Shown: positions 1 through 11,688 of the stretch, piece by piece
Numbering within the stretch: position 1 is the stretch's first letter
Layout of the letters: each line of letters opens with the position of its first letter
Source of the DNA: Urechis unicinctus
Lineage: Eukaryota; Annelida; Polychaeta; Xenopneusta; Urechidae
NCBI GenBank assembly: GCA_034190875.2
Contig: CM067348.1
Location: 33,457,848 to 33,521,847, forward strand
DNA length: 64,000 nt
Reading direction: 5' to 3'
Made by a program: the position numbers and the translations under genes
The notes under the pieces: generated by a model
Database searches by the model: none
Told to the model about the DNA's origin: nothing
What the model saw: the letters and a program-made list of their open reading frames with translations, nothing else

Positions 1-2609
1 CTTCAAAGTTTAACTCTCATATTGAGAGCATCTGCACAAGTTCCACCCATGTTAATTTTCATTGGGTAATTTTGAACTTCATGAATATAAATCGGTTATC
101 CCATGAACCTCAACGATTATGCTAGTTGCCTCAGCGTGAGGATAGCAATTCTGCCGATTGCTTCAGCATATGTTCGCATGGATATCTGAAACTCTAAGTT
201 CATTGAAGTGTACCCATGGCAATGAAACCCCACTTGGGTCACAAAGTCTAGGAGTAAATACCGATGGAACAATTATTTCTTCACAGCATATAATCGTATC
301 GCTGCCAGAAAAAATGTGTGATTGTCAAACAACTAAATCTCTTACGAGACATCGGCTGTAAGAGATGTCAGCCCACGCCGTGTTTCAGACGGCCCACGCC
401 GTGTCCAAATGGATTTTTAGCTATCTCTCTATGGAAAGCTGCTATATCTAATTCCATTCTCTTGATATTGATATTGACGCTAGTATTCTTTTGTAAGCTT
501 ATTTGTGTGACGACTTTGGCCGAAAATTGTTCTTGAATATAGACATCTACTTTTGCAGTGCCGTAGTGCCTTTGTGGAAACTATTAATGTCAAAGGTTGG
601 TGTGCTGGATTCATTTGCAAATGCAAGCAAATTTATTCAGAGAATAATGCAACAACTATATGGGATCAAACTCTGGAATCGAATCGTTACCAATTTGGGC
701 AAATGCTGTTTTATGTAATATATTTGATCAGTTGACACCAGCTATAAATAATTATATTCCCCGAAGCAAGTGAATCAATTCAGGTGATGTGGCATTTTTC
801 CTGCAAATAAATGGACAGCAGCACTACTTGGTAGCTTATCGATCACACTACTATGATTATGTACTCCCGTCAACCATTTTCCATCCCTTATTTGCCGGTC
901 AACACTAATATTTGTCCGACCCACCGACACTGCCATAACGCAAGCATGCCTATTGCACACATGAATCGCACCATGTCAAACAAAAGATACTGTAATTGGC
1001 ATAACAGCCGAATACAATGCACCATGGGTTGTGCAATCAAATTCCCTGTCTTCACATCCATGTTTGCCTGTACATTCACGGGTTGATATTGTGCTGGAGT
1101 GTCACCCATGACGGCATTCCCCATCATTCGGTTCTGAATTGACAGGATATTACCGGTGCATGTACCTTCAAAAATATATGTATACTTAGGTGATTTAGCT
1201 TCCAACAATTTTGCAAAAGTGCATACAAATCAAACTGCATCATTCCTGCACAGATCGTGCTTATGACCACCGCAGATATAATATCACTGTGACAGTTTTG
1301 AAACCTCACTTGTTTTACACAACGCGTTTGTGCACAAGAGGGCGTACTTCTACTAATTCAGTCACCATGTCACACATAAGCTAGTTCCCCTTGTCGATTT
1401 TCAAAGACGCCCATCATCTACTTGGTTTGGTGTTTATTAATATCACCAACTTGGAGCAAGAGGTCAAGTCTGTTAACCGGTAAGTCAAACATAGCTGAGA
1501 AAACATACGGATATAATTCAGGTATTCCCAAGTGCCGTTATATCGACCGCGATGGTTCAATCGTACTGACTTCAGTTGGAGGTGATCTCCGGGAGATGAT
1601 TGCATCGAGGGCTTGTACGTCTATCAGATTAACACACAAGGTATTTGTATACATAAGCCATTGTAAGATTTAGCGGCATTATGTAACATTATAAGCGATT
1701 GTTGAGATAATTCAGTGGTTTGGTTGTGGCTACTGATGAAGGTAACTTGATCATGTGAGGTATTCTTTACCAAACCGACTTATTTGAGCTAACCTGCAAT
1801 TAATCAACGTATTTTGCAGTCACAACCATGCATGTATTACACACGTTTTACTTTCGTCAATCCGTTATGCAAACTGTACAAGTATTCTGCGATATCTATT
1901 ACATAGAGGTAACTTGGCGATGGTGTAATTTTTCTGCCGTGTGTATAGAGAAACCTGGTCCCTGATTATTGCTGCCCAGGGCGAGGCTTTGGCGTCTTGA
2001 TACCACCGCTTGTAACCATTCAACTGGGTAGATCAGGTATGAAAGAACACCTGCTCAAAAGCGCTTATTTACCTGAATTGATCAATTCTCCTCAGGTCAT
2101 GTCAACAGTTGTATTATTTGTGATCGTCAAGTATGGATCAGAGAATGATCAACACGTACATCATAGTCTGAATGTTCCACGTGTTTTTTCGACAACATGG
2201 CCACCTGGCAACTGGAACAACAATTTTACACAGAGCTACGGTCAGCATATTGTCGAGCCAACCTGTTCGTCCTCCAAAACCACTGCTCAGGTCATTGAGA
2301 GAACAACGAGTTTCACTGTATCCACCACTGAAGCAGGTAACTCTATCATATTTTTGTCCATATAGTTTATTCCTCACCGAGAGGAATAGAAGACTATGAC
2401 AGGTGATTCTATTAGCACACCATTTTTGATGAAAGATATTAAATGTGATAACGTTTAAAGCAGTAGAGACCAGTTGTGAACATGACTGAATGACGGCTGG
2501 TGATGTCGGGTTCAGCTGGCTGATATGCGCGGCAATTGATTCATCAGACGAATTCAGTCATTGGAATGATATCTTTTACTCGTACTTAAGATGTTCGTTG
2601 CTGTCATAG
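1..2609. other. No recognisable gene; short open stretches only
   Basis: No open stretch exceeds about 120 codons and none matches a family I recognise. A Cys-containing segment at about 550-715 and another at about 1997-2365 are open but lack motif support. They could be exons of the EGF/chitin-binding gene that follows, or chance. The base composition resembles the neighbouring intergenic DNA. Confidence 0.5.
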
Positions 2610-3240
2610 ATGCGTGTGCCAGTCGACCGTGTCAGAATGGAGGGACATGCGTCACTCAAGCCAACGATACATTCGTGCGTCGATGTCCCTCATCCTGTGT
2701 GTGTGTCCATATGAGAGAGTTTTGTAAATACGGTAAATATCTTCATAAAGATCCATTCTCATTACATATGAGCGCCGTACCGCGTTACCTACAGCATGCA
2801 TACGATGCCAAAAACCCAATGCATATAGCACAACAAAATGCAAAAACAAACCCCTATTAAACTACAATTACATGGTTCCGGATCGTTTTGACTGCAGCAG
2901 CGGCAATGATTTCAGATCACACCTAGACTACTGTCAGCTCTATATTCGATGCGTCCACAGCTTACCTAACTTTCTGACGTGGGCAAACGGGACGATATTT
3001 GATTGCAGTATGTATCGTGTAACTTCCCATTCCTGGTTGAGCTTAAATGTGAGACAGGTTTGTTGGAGGACACCATACCTGTAGCAGCGCAGCCGCTACC
3101 ACTGTCCTGGTCAACACACCAGTAGTAACCAGTAGCCAGCCTACAGTGAGTGAGGGCAGTTGCCCACACAGACCACCACGCTCCCTGCCACCAAGCTCTT
3201 TGCCAGGCTTACATTCATGGTGAAGGTGTACACAATAATG
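2610..3240 (+). pseudogene. Decayed EGF-like plus chitin-binding type 2 module (copy 1)
   Basis: After an acceptor-like TCATAG, the frame from 2610 reads DACASRPCQNGGTCV, the start of a classical EGF repeat. It runs on to a Cys-rich tail near 2700 without completing the domain. From about 2880 a second segment reads FDCSSGNDFRSHLDYCQLY and continues to an NGTIFDC motif. This fits the peritrophin-A/CBM14 pattern of extracellular chitin-binding proteins. Ser/Thr/Pro-rich sequence at about 3083-3230 resembles a linker. The pieces are in different frames and lack a full set of cysteines. I infer a fragment of a secreted or cell-surface modular protein, probably no longer functional, though separate exons of a live gene cannot be excluded. 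Confidence 0.5.
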
Positions 3241-3439
3241 CACCACGTTGATTGGAAGGCAAATAATGCATATGGTTATTGTTACAATTGGTCGTGGGTT
3301 ACTGGTGAACTCACAACCTAGTGCAGTTCATGACGTTGTGCTAGGATGAACCTGTTCGATGTCCGCCATCATGACGTCAATAATATCTTGTATTACAACC
3401 AATAAACATTTTCATTATATGTTTTCTAATTTCGTTTGG

Positions 3440-3770
3440 TGTAGACCTCTGTGCTAGCAATTTGTGCAAACGACACCTTCACGTGTGAATGTCCCGACGT
3501 CTGTAATTGCGTTAACGTCGGCATATTATAACAATAAAGTACGGCCCTTTCTTAGAACAGTGTATAATATTTGTTGTTATTCTTGAATTAGTCTGAATTA
3601 TGTGAAGTGCTTGTATCGATACAGATCCTGATCCGTTTGACTGCACAAGTCCAGGAGAGTATCGATCTCACCCCGACGACTGCCAGCTCACATACGATGT
3701 GTCAATAAAAACCACGCCGACCTGTCCTGCGGCAAGGGGACGTACTTTTATCCTCAGATTAGCAGGTGTT
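3440..3770 (+). pseudogene. Decayed EGF-like plus chitin-binding type 2 module (copy 2)
   Basis: Around 3455-3525 one frame reads CANDTFTCECPDVCNCV, which parallels the tail of the first EGF-like copy near 2660-2700. At about 3625-3700 another frame reads DPDPFDCTSPGEYRSHPDDC, matching the start of the CBM14-like segment near 2880 (FDCSSG, RSHLDYC). The order of EGF tail then chitin-binding start repeats copy 1, so the module was probably duplicated in tandem. No open frame covers both parts. Confidence 0.45.
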
Positions 3771-4546
3771 AATTTCCTTATGTGGTGGAAGATAAGTGTT
3801 TGAATGGCTGGTCGGATCCAACCACTGACGCAGGACTACTTCTTTTCACGCCCACCGAGGTTTGACACCGCAAAGTGAATCTTTGTATCTATGTCACATG
3901 CTAACGTTTTCCATGTGTAAGCAATTTACTGATGTAAATGGTTTGTATTTAAATGAACACTCTTTCAATGTTATTAATTCTGCATATACCGCCTATGTCC
4001 TTTTCCTCATGTGTGATATAACTGACGCCTGCGTTCATAATTAACAGCTAGAATTTCCTACAGTTCTGAAAGCACGCTCATATAGAGCAATGACAGTATG
4101 TCGAACCTTCTTACAGACGAGTGTTAATTCTGGGTAAAGTCACTTCAATATTGAGTAAATAAAGCTACTTATACTGTATTGTTTGCGCTGCTTCGTCCTT
4201 GCTGATGATCTATCGATTGACACCTGAGAATAGAGGCTAACATGTCTGCCTGGCAATGTCCGATCTGAGCAACTATTACAGCTATATCATAATTGACTAC
4301 ATTAACCTGGCGGAAGCTTTTACTTGATTCATTTATTTACTCTATCAATCGTCACTTAATGGCTCCATATCTGACGTTGATTCCTATATAATATGTCACT
4401 CATGTATATCACACGCTAATGGAAGCTCGCCTATCGTACTGTCAACCTCGACGTTGTATAGCTGTCAGTGGGGGGAGAAACATATCGTTTAGTTGGTTGC
4501 CACAAACCGGAGCAGTATGCATATCACCAAGTGTGTCAGTACTAGG
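3771..4546. other. Intergenic, nothing recognised
   Basis: AT-rich sequence with only short chance ORFs. I see no motif, tandem repeat or RNA gene. Confidence 0.5.
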
Positions 4547-5138
4547 TGGCGCTGCACCGTGGCGACACGCAGTCTAGTGTGTGCTCGTGTTTTTCTGTCA
4601 TTTTCCTCGTGTTTTGGCCTTTGTTGGGCTTGTGTTTTTAGTGCAGTGTGTGAATAAGATCGTCTACAACATATTTGAATCAAAGGATATATCTGAATCT
4701 GTTGGACTTTCTCATCAGCTGCCCAGGAAGGGACATTGTGTTTTTCCCGCTGCTCAACTACGCGCTTCGCTTCTAGGAAAGCCACGTGCTTTGCCTGGTC
4801 CTGTTTCCAGTGTCTTTCCACTCTTCGACCTTGGAAACTACATCAACGTCACCAAACGACCAGCCGTCTTTCTGACCACCACATCAATATGTAACGTGAG
4901 TTGCCGATCATGTGACGACCGTGTGCAAATAAAGCATATGCTGTCCTACACCAGGAAGGAACTGCTCGATATCTGCGGGTCATCACAGCACCCGTCTTCC
5001 AGCGCCATCTGGAATTTTCCTGCCAAAACACGGGCCTAGCAGGGGCTGGGACACGAGGAGAGTGACAGAGAGACACGAGTCAATTGTAGACTGTAAAGCA
5101 AATTCCCGAATAGGGCTAATAAATTATCTTATCTTATC
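4547..5138 (+). mobile_element. Interspersed repeat copy A with TATCTT tail
   Basis: This block is about 98% identical by eye to 38484-39096. Differences are roughly ten substitutions, an 11-base indel near 4980 and a few bases near the tail. It ends in a short TTATC/TATCTT array, as many non-LTR retrotransposons and their non-autonomous derivatives do. One frame contains SYTRKELLDI, which resembles N-terminal sequence of LINE ORFs, but no RT or endonuclease domain is present. A truncated or non-autonomous retroposon is the best guess. Confidence 0.65.
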
Positions 5139-6201
5139 TTTGTGCTTATCAGTGACTGCTGACGGAGCCAAAGAACATCAAAACAATGGTAAGTCCTATG
5201 TACAAGCAACTTCTTTACGATTGTGCGCGGAATTATTGCCTGTAATCCTTCTGCATCTTCTCATGAAGTTTAACGGATGTGGACGAAATATTTACCTGTA
5301 CAAGACTATTTTGCGGTTTACGTTAGGCAGAGTGGATGTGACACGGAAAGGCCTTATTAAGCAAAGATAAAAGTAGATGCATGTAGATTTATTGTTCTAT
5401 GTTATGAGAGCTTAATCAAATCTTGCGTGGGTATTTCTCTTTGAAGGACTAAGCGAGGTGTTTCGTAGTCACCGGAAGTCTAAGCATTAAAAATTGAAAT
5501 CGAGTTTTGGCACTGGTGGTGGCGTGATAATGTACACCTATGGGCTTCGATAAAGACATTCTGGCCAGGGCTATTTAAGACTATACAAACTGTCAAAGCA
5601 ATTAGTGCGCTGTCACGACAACTAAGTTGTATGACCGCTGCTTATGGGTCAAAACCTTTATATCTACCCTATCCAAAGATTCGATTTGGCACATGTTGCC
5701 AAACCGTCCGCGCTTCTTATATAGAGACGAAAATTTTTCACCATCATCAGAATTTACTCAATAATATGGATGCCGGCTACACGCTTACGGTACGATGTGA
5801 GGATGTCATTATGGACGGGTTCAATTGCAGGTGTTAACCAAGGGAAGACATAGGCGCCAATACTAGCTTGTGTATATATTGATGAATATCCAGGGTATCT
5901 ACGTGTACCTACAGGCAGATGTTCAATGAATCAGATGTTTTAAGTCATTCAGTTTTGCTATAAGGAAACTGCCAGGAATGCACAAGGAATTATCTCGTGA
6001 AGATGTTAAGCATGATATGGCGTAGAGCAGATGACTGATGTTTTATGCAAATAGCATTTCAATACGCTTAACATTGAATATTAAAGTAATCTTACTCGAA
6101 AAGCAATCTGTGCTCTCATGTTGATCACTATTTGAATGACAATAATATGCAACGTCAGCGTTATCAGGTGATCATGATAGTTATCTTCAATTTCGTACCA
6201 G

Positions 6202-6335
6202 GATCAATCAACTGGAAAGTACAGCTGCACAGAGACCTAATGGCCCACTATGATAACGATATAAAACCCGAGGCCTTTCCACATCAACAAGTGACAGTCA
6301 CTGTGTTATTCTCGCTGGCTCGCATTGATAGTTTT
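6202..6335 (+). CDS. nAChR-like exon: start of ligand-binding domain
   Basis: Flanked by TACCAG and GTAAGTG. It reads WKVQLHRDLMAHYDNDIKP then VTVTVLFSLARID, the usual first helix and beta-1 strand of nicotinic subunits. It joins the 36-base exon at 5153-5188 in phase 1 and the exon at 6427 in phase 0. Confidence 0.7.
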
Positions 6336-6426
6336 GTAAGTGATCTGGCATTTTCCTATTGAACAATCGATTGACTCTGCGTCGATTGTCATATATTTTC
6401 TACAATAGTCAAGACTGTAATTTCAG

Positions 6427-6471
6427 GATGAAAAGACACAAGTTCTCTCGTCTTTTGGCTGGATGACTTTG
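6427..6471 (+). CDS. nAChR-like exon: 45-base DEKTQVL exon
   Basis: Preceded by TTTTCAG and followed by GTGAGT. It encodes DEKTQVLSSFGWMTL, matching the conserved short exon of nicotinic subunits (DEKNQVL followed by a Trp). Phase 0 at both ends. Confidence 0.75.
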
Positions 6472-6641
6472 GTGAGTATGCAATCGTTAATATGAGGTCA
6501 ACATTGCACATTTATATTTGTACAACCGTCACAATGCACTTTTCCCATGTGATAATTATGAACGAATTTGTGTCAATGAATCATTTTGACATTGACATCA
6601 ATGTCAATAATGCGAAGACAATTTTACTTGCTGTGAGGAAG

Positions 6642-6793
6642 ATGTGGACTGACATCAATCTGCGATGGAACGAAGCTGATTACGGCGGCATCTACAGGAT
6701 GGTGTTGAATTGTGAACAGGTGTGGCTACCAGAAAGAGCTTTACTCAACAGTGCCGACCAAAGATCCGAGCTTACATTGGACAACACATTCAG
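6642..6793 (+). CDS. nAChR-like exon: WTD / ADYGG / WLPE block
   Basis: Begins MWTDINLRWNEADYGG and continues to CEQVWLPERALLNSAD. This is the loop D to loop A region of the acetylcholine-binding domain. The acceptor AAG and the donor CAG|GTCAGG are plausible, but the resulting phase 2 end does not fit the phase 0 start of the next exon. Confidence 0.7.
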
Positions 6794-7201
6794 GTCAGGT
6801 TATTTGAATGCATGACATACTTATATGGCTCGCCATCAGGGTCTGAGCACTCTACCCATAAACAGACTAGTATATGCTTCAATTGTAATGAACAGAAATT
6901 TATATGATACAAAACTCGTTACTTGTAAACTGATTCGTTTAAGCCTAAACGTTTATGTCTCTATTCCAATGGTATATGATCTTGGGGGCGGTATTACTTA
7001 GACGCTTTGTGACATTGCGTTATTTCTGGAATTACAAAAAGATGTAGCAAATTTCTGGTGCGTCAGTTTACGCCTAAGCCGACTTATTTACATGTAAGCT
7101 AGTAGTGTTCGCGTAAACTAGTCAGCCCAACATGAACCAATGCCAGAATTCGTGTGAGGTGCTCTGCACAATTTCACTGTTGGGGCTTTTTTTGCCTTCA
7201 G

Positions 7202-7551
7202 AAGCACATTGTATTCAATTATTATAGTATTTATTATGGCATCAAATGGAGGACATCGTGCAGTGTCAATTTGCGCTTTTTTCCCTTTGATTCACAAACC
7301 TGTGAAGTACAGTTTATGAGTTGGATGTATGGTTCAAACGGAATGAATTTAACGATCATACAGAACCATGTCCACCATGGTTGGCAGGACAGATTTTGTT
7401 TCCATTGATACATACCGTCATACGATGCCTGTGGTCGCATTTCAACTTAAACTCTCCAGAAAACCAGCGTACCTGGTACTAAACTTAGTCCTGCCTGTCG
7501 TTATCATCACACTGGTATCATCACTAGTGTTCTGTTTACCGGCACAGTCCG
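7202..7551 (+). CDS. nAChR-like exon: Cys-loop and TM1, frameshifted
   Basis: A strong polypyrimidine tract and TTCAG precede it. It reads KHIVFN, IKWRTSCSVNLRFFPFD and SQTC, the signature Cys-loop with the FPFD core, then an NLTI motif. From about 7395 the sequence continues only in another frame as FQLKLSRKPAYLVLN plus the TM1 helix, ending LPAQSG at a GTGAGA donor. The frame change within the exon is a probable indel. Confidence 0.75.
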
Positions 7552-7612
7552 GTGAGAACTTTTCTTAGATTCAAGAGAAATGTGAAAATTGCAAGATATC
7601 TGGTGTTCTAGG

Positions 7613-7710
7613 TCTCACTTGGAGTCACGGTTTTGTTGTCATACACTGTATTACCTCTCATGGTATCAGACATCACCCCAAGATCCAGTGACAACATGCC
7701 TATATTAAGT
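7613..7710 (+). CDS. nAChR-like exon: pore-lining TM2
   Basis: After TTCTAG the frame reads VSLGVTVLLSYTVLPLMV, the TM2 pore helix of cationic Cys-loop channels. It ends at A|GTGAGT and joins the next exon in phase 1. Upstream the phase does not match the TM1 exon. Confidence 0.7.
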
Positions 7711-7808
7711 GAGTGAAGCCATAGTCAGTCGAACAAAACTCGTGTATTGGTCATCCACTCTTACATGTGAGTGTGAATTATAATCCGACGTAACCCTCTC
7801 TGTGACAG

Positions 7809-8188
7809 CTATCTACATCGTCATCAGCATGGCACTCTCAGCGTATGCTCTCTTCTCCACAGTTGTCGTCCTCGGTATCCATCATCACTCCACAGATAAA
7901 CCTCTTCCCTCTTGGCTCCGTTCTTATGTCCTAAGTGCACTGGCTGCTGTTCTTGGTATCAGACACATCTCGGTCGAAGCAAAGGTGGAAAGATCCCGCC
8001 GGAATTCATCACATCCACAAGAGAATGAAGAATGCAACGGCAAAACAGTGATTGATCTCCCAGATGCTATTAATGAGTTTGTCAGCTTGCTTACTCGGAA
8101 ATATAAAGAATCAGACGAGGTCGAGAAGAACAGAACTGATTGGGAAGCTGTAGCTCGCGTCATTGACAGGTTCTTTATGGTCACTTAA
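7809..8188 (+). CDS. nAChR-like last exon: TM3, loop and interrupted TM4
   Basis: Encodes the TM3 helix (IYIVISMALSAYALF), a short cytoplasmic loop containing PSWLR, and the pre-TM4 motif WEAVARVIDRFFMVT. A TAA at 8186-8188 follows at once. The same frame then continues as a hydrophobic helix (GLLILIIAISMM) to a TAA at about 8285, so the stop falls inside TM4. A product ending here would lack the fourth membrane helix. Confidence 0.75.
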
Positions 8189-8287
8189 GGTTTACTTATC
8201 CTGATTATTGCTATTTCTATGATGACAGTCATGGCTACTTTCAGCACCGATGATCTAAAGAATGACGCACAGAACGTAATGATATAA

Positions 8288-9015
8288 AGGAGTTGGAAGT
8301 GTATATCATTATTTTCCTCCATAGAAACATCTTTGGTAACAATGCTACGTCGTAAATCATGGCTTTCTATTATTCAATTGCTAGGATGGTAAAACATTTT
8401 GAACTAAGTATCAAACTAAATTGGTCTGAACCAATTCAATGCCAAATGCTAATGTAAAATGTCGGTCAGGTAGCCCATTCATTATTGAAAAGGATCTTTA
8501 TAGAAACTCTCTATTTACTTAAGTATATATGGGTGTTACGTCGATCATTGCTGTGTGTTTGTAAAGATGAGTTGCATGATTATTAAATTGTTCGTAAGAA
8601 ACTTTTATCCTTTATGAACGATTGTTTCTGTCAAGCTTGTAATTATGCAATATTTTAGTAAGCTATCACTGAAACATTTTTCCCAATTATTGCAATATAC
8701 GGTTTCATATGTTTCACATCGATATCTTTTATTATTAAAATGGTCTGTGTAGTAAAATGCAATTCTAGTGTCATTTCGTAGATACGTATCAGGCTACACG
8801 GTGTAGGTATTGCTATGAAAGAGTGAATATAGTCGTCTAAATGCCCATGTACGGCGTTGATATTGATGCACATAAAGGGCTGCTCAACACATCGGCCATG
8901 TCTGGTAACACACATAATAATGTGTTCCATTCAGATTATACTTTGATCTTGAAGGCCCTTGTTTATCGATTATGCAGCACGAGATCAATTCGTTCCCCGT
9001 ATCACATGAGTGATA
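8288..9015. other. AT-rich intergenic DNA
   Basis: No supported gene. It may contain the 3' untranslated region of the receptor-like gene, but I cannot identify a polyadenylation site with confidence. Confidence 0.5.
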
Positions 9016-9019
9016 GTAT

Positions 9020-9465
9020 TCACGTATGACATGTCCACAGTCCATCACGCATGACAAGTAAACAGTCCATCACGCATGACAAGTAAACAGTCCATCACGC
9101 ATGACAAGTCCAGAGTCCATCACGCATGACATGTCCACAGTCCATCACGCATGACATGTCCACAGTCCATCACGCATGACATGTCCATAGTCCATCACGC
9201 ATGACAAGTACACAGTCTATCACACATGAGAAGTCCAGAGTCCATCACGCATGACATGTCCACAGTCCATCACGCATGACATGTCCATAGTCCATCACGC
9301 ATGACATGTCCATAGTCCATCACGCATGACAAGTACACAGTCTATCACACATGAGAAGTCCACAGTCCATCACGCATGACATGTCCACAGTCCATCACGC
9401 ATGACATGTCCATAGTCCACCATGCAATACTTTCAAAGTCCATCACGCATTACATGTCCACATGC
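9020..9465. repeat. 25-bp tandem minisatellite
   Basis: About 17 copies of a 25-base unit built from the words CACGCATGACA, GTCCACAG and TCCAT, with a few variant units (CACACATGAGA). Confidence 0.9.
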
Positions 9466-9544
9466 CTTGAAAAACCTATTTTAAACAGTCCATCAAATTT
9501 AGTCATATCATAGCTCATTAATGGTGCATTTCGCATTTGTAGAC

Positions 9545-9915
9545 GTCCAGACGTCCAAGAATCTCCCTATCCTCCATCAAGCATGTCCTTCATTTGAACT
9601 CTCCCTTTCGTCTACCAAGTCTTTCCTTCGTCGAGGCCTCGCCATTTCGTCCACCAAGATTGTCCTTCGTCTAGGCCTCCCCCTTTTGTCCACCAAGCCT
9701 TTCATTTTGTCCAGGACTCTCCCCATCGCCCATCAAGTTTTTACCTTGTCTAGGTCTCTCTCTTTCGTCCACCATGATTGTCCTTCGTCTAGGCCTCTCC
9801 CTTTCGTCCACCAGGATTGTCCTTTGTCTAGGCCTCTCCCTTTCGTCCAGCAAGCTTGTCCCTTGTGAAGGTCTCTCCCTTAGCACACCAAGCTTGTCCC
9901 TTGTCTAGGATTCTC
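9545..9915. repeat. 39-bp tandem minisatellite
   Basis: About nine imperfect copies of a 39-base unit containing GTCTAGGCCTCTCCC and TTCGTCCACCA. The unit is a multiple of three, which keeps frames open on both strands and explains the Leu/Ser/Pro-rich and Arg-rich shadow ORFs here. Confidence 0.85.
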
Positions 9916-10027
9916 ACTATGTCACTATTGAGAAGGTCCCCTCTATGATGAACTATGATCGAGATCGTTAAATGTTTATAAACATGGTATGAGATTCTAT
10001 TGGGTGATTGGTTCATCAATATATGAT

Positions 10028-10220
10028 ACAGCCCGAGACGGCCCTGATACAACAACAGGCGGTCATGAAACAATACCAGGCGGCTCTGATACAACACCAG
10101 GCGACCCTAATACAACACCATGAGGGCCTGATACAACACAACACCCTGATATAGAACCAGTCGGCTGTGGAACAACACCTGTCGGCCCTAATACAACCCC
10201 AGGCGGTCCTGTTACAACCT
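10028..10220. repeat. 21-bp tandem minisatellite
   Basis: Roughly nine imperfect copies of a 21-base unit around GATACAACACCAGG and CGGCCCT. The minus strand stays open through it as a Trp/Cys/Ile-rich reading frame, which I do not regard as a gene. Confidence 0.8.
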
Positions 10221-10858
10221 ACATATTTTGTTTCGTCACTCACCCATTGTTGCAGCCCCATCAACAATCTATATCAGTGTTCACCTTGACATGCACTAAA
10301 AATAGGGACAGCTCGATTAAACAGCAAATATATCATCGTATCGAGATGCATCATTCATGCTACATAGTAGCTACAACTCCACCGAGGTTTCTACGTATAT
10401 GAAACACAGTTATATGGCAAAGTTGCGTTGGTCTGTGCTAGCTAGCAACCACGTCGTCCAAGCGCTCTGTGAAGTTAAAACGGAAATTGCTAGATGGAAT
10501 AACGTTCGCTGTTTTTAAACGATGAATGTCAACCCAGAGTGAATAAAATTGGTTAGTTTAGCCACCAGAAAGAGGCATCCGACATCACATTTGACGATCC
10601 TGGTGAAAGTGCCAAGTTCCCTGTTATTCTGTTATGGATCTGCTCATTAGGTGTTTGTGTTCTATCTTTCAATGATCTCCCTTGTTTCCAATCTGTTCCT
10701 CAGCCTGCGAAAGGGCATCTGGTTTTCAACTGGATACTCCCGTTACCAATACCGATTCGCCCATCCATGTTACCACGATGATTGGCTCCCATTGTGACAT
10801 ATCGACGATCGCTTGATTGTCAAGACAAACCAATCATAGAAGATTCTTTGCCGGTGGT
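10221..10858. other. Spacer between tandem repeats
   Basis: No gene or strong repeat seen. Confidence 0.5.
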
Positions 10859-10861
10859 CAA

Positions 10862-11085
10862 TCTGTTAAGATGTGTCGATTGCTGTTAAGATGTATTGGT
10901 TTCTGTTTGGATAGGTCAGTTTCTATTAAGATGTGTCGATTGGTGTGGTTTTCTGTTTATATGTGTTAGTTCCGGTTAAGATGTGTCGTTTGTTTAGATT
11001 GTGTCAGTTTCAGTTAAGATATGTTGGTTTCGGTTAATGTGTCGGCCTCTGTTAAGATGTGTCAGTTTCTATTATGATGTATGGT
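10862..11085. repeat. Degenerate ~22-bp tandem repeat
   Basis: About ten degenerate units built on GTTAAGATGTGTCG and TTTCTG, with variable spacing. Confidence 0.7.
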
Positions 11086-11688
11086 TTTGTTGCAGTTTCC
11101 AATATTGATGTTTCAGCTGATCACAGAAGCTCTGTTCCATATAATAGGTTACATACCCATGCTTGAAGAATCAACTTGTTGTTTCATCCATGACTACCGT
11201 GAGATATATCCTTTCTTTTTTTATATAATGAGACACTCCATCGTAGGTGTATAGATTTAAAATGAGTTTGGCACAAGCAATTTTAATTTGATATGAAATC
11301 GGGGGGTAGCAGACTCGGTATACCGTGTCATGGCACTTAAATTAGGATACTCTCCTGTATTCCTAGCGACTATGCAATCATGACCTATATGAAACCTTCG
11401 TGTACAAACATATTATGCCTGCAATCACACAATTTTGAGTGTATTAAATACTAAAGTGTATCCGATATTGAAGTATAAGCATGCATGAAGTACATGCAAT
11501 CGCAAAATGCATACTATTATTGAGCATGGGTTAGCATGAAGTAAATGCAATCATACATGCAATTTTTAAATGTATGCAATTGTTAAATTTCAGCAATCGC
11601 AAATGCTGTGCAGTTATATAGTGTATGCAATCTCGATGTTGATGCAATAATAGGGTGTATACAGCTACGATTGCCTGTGTTAAGGTCG
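11086..11688. other. Non-coding spacer with loose ATGCAAT repeats
   Basis: Around 11,420-11,660 the words ATGCAATC and GTATGCAA recur at irregular spacing, suggesting an old decayed tandem repeat. No gene is seen. Confidence 0.45.

Larger units (their letters stand above)
5153..8287 (+). pseudogene. Nicotinic acetylcholine receptor-like Cys-loop subunit, probably broken
   Basis: Spaced exons reproduce a nicotinic receptor subunit in order. They are a short leader exon (5153-5188), the N-terminal ligand-binding start (6202-6335), a 45-base exon (6427-6471), the WTDINLRW and ADYGG block (from 6642), the Cys-loop exon running into TM1 (7202-7551), TM2 (7613-7710) and TM3 to TM4 (from 7809). The family forms pentameric ligand-gated cation channels in the plasma membrane. 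The Cys-loop has the expected 13 residues between cysteines. No vicinal Cys pair is visible, so an alpha-type site is not supported. Lesions: a frame change near 7390 between Cys-loop and TM1, a TAA inside TM4 at 8186, and splice phases that disagree at the third-fourth and TM1-TM2 junctions. The junctions 5188/6202, 6335/6427, 6471/6642 and 7710/7809 do agree in phase. Family assignment is firm; pseudogene status is probable. Confidence 0.8.

Noticed and set aside
9020..9465. CRISPR-like regular array
   Set aside because: The units are contiguous without unique spacers, and the context is animal nuclear DNA.
9521..9868. 115-codon Leu/Ser/Pro-rich plus-strand frame
   Set aside because: Arises from the 39-bp tandem repeat; no signal or domain.
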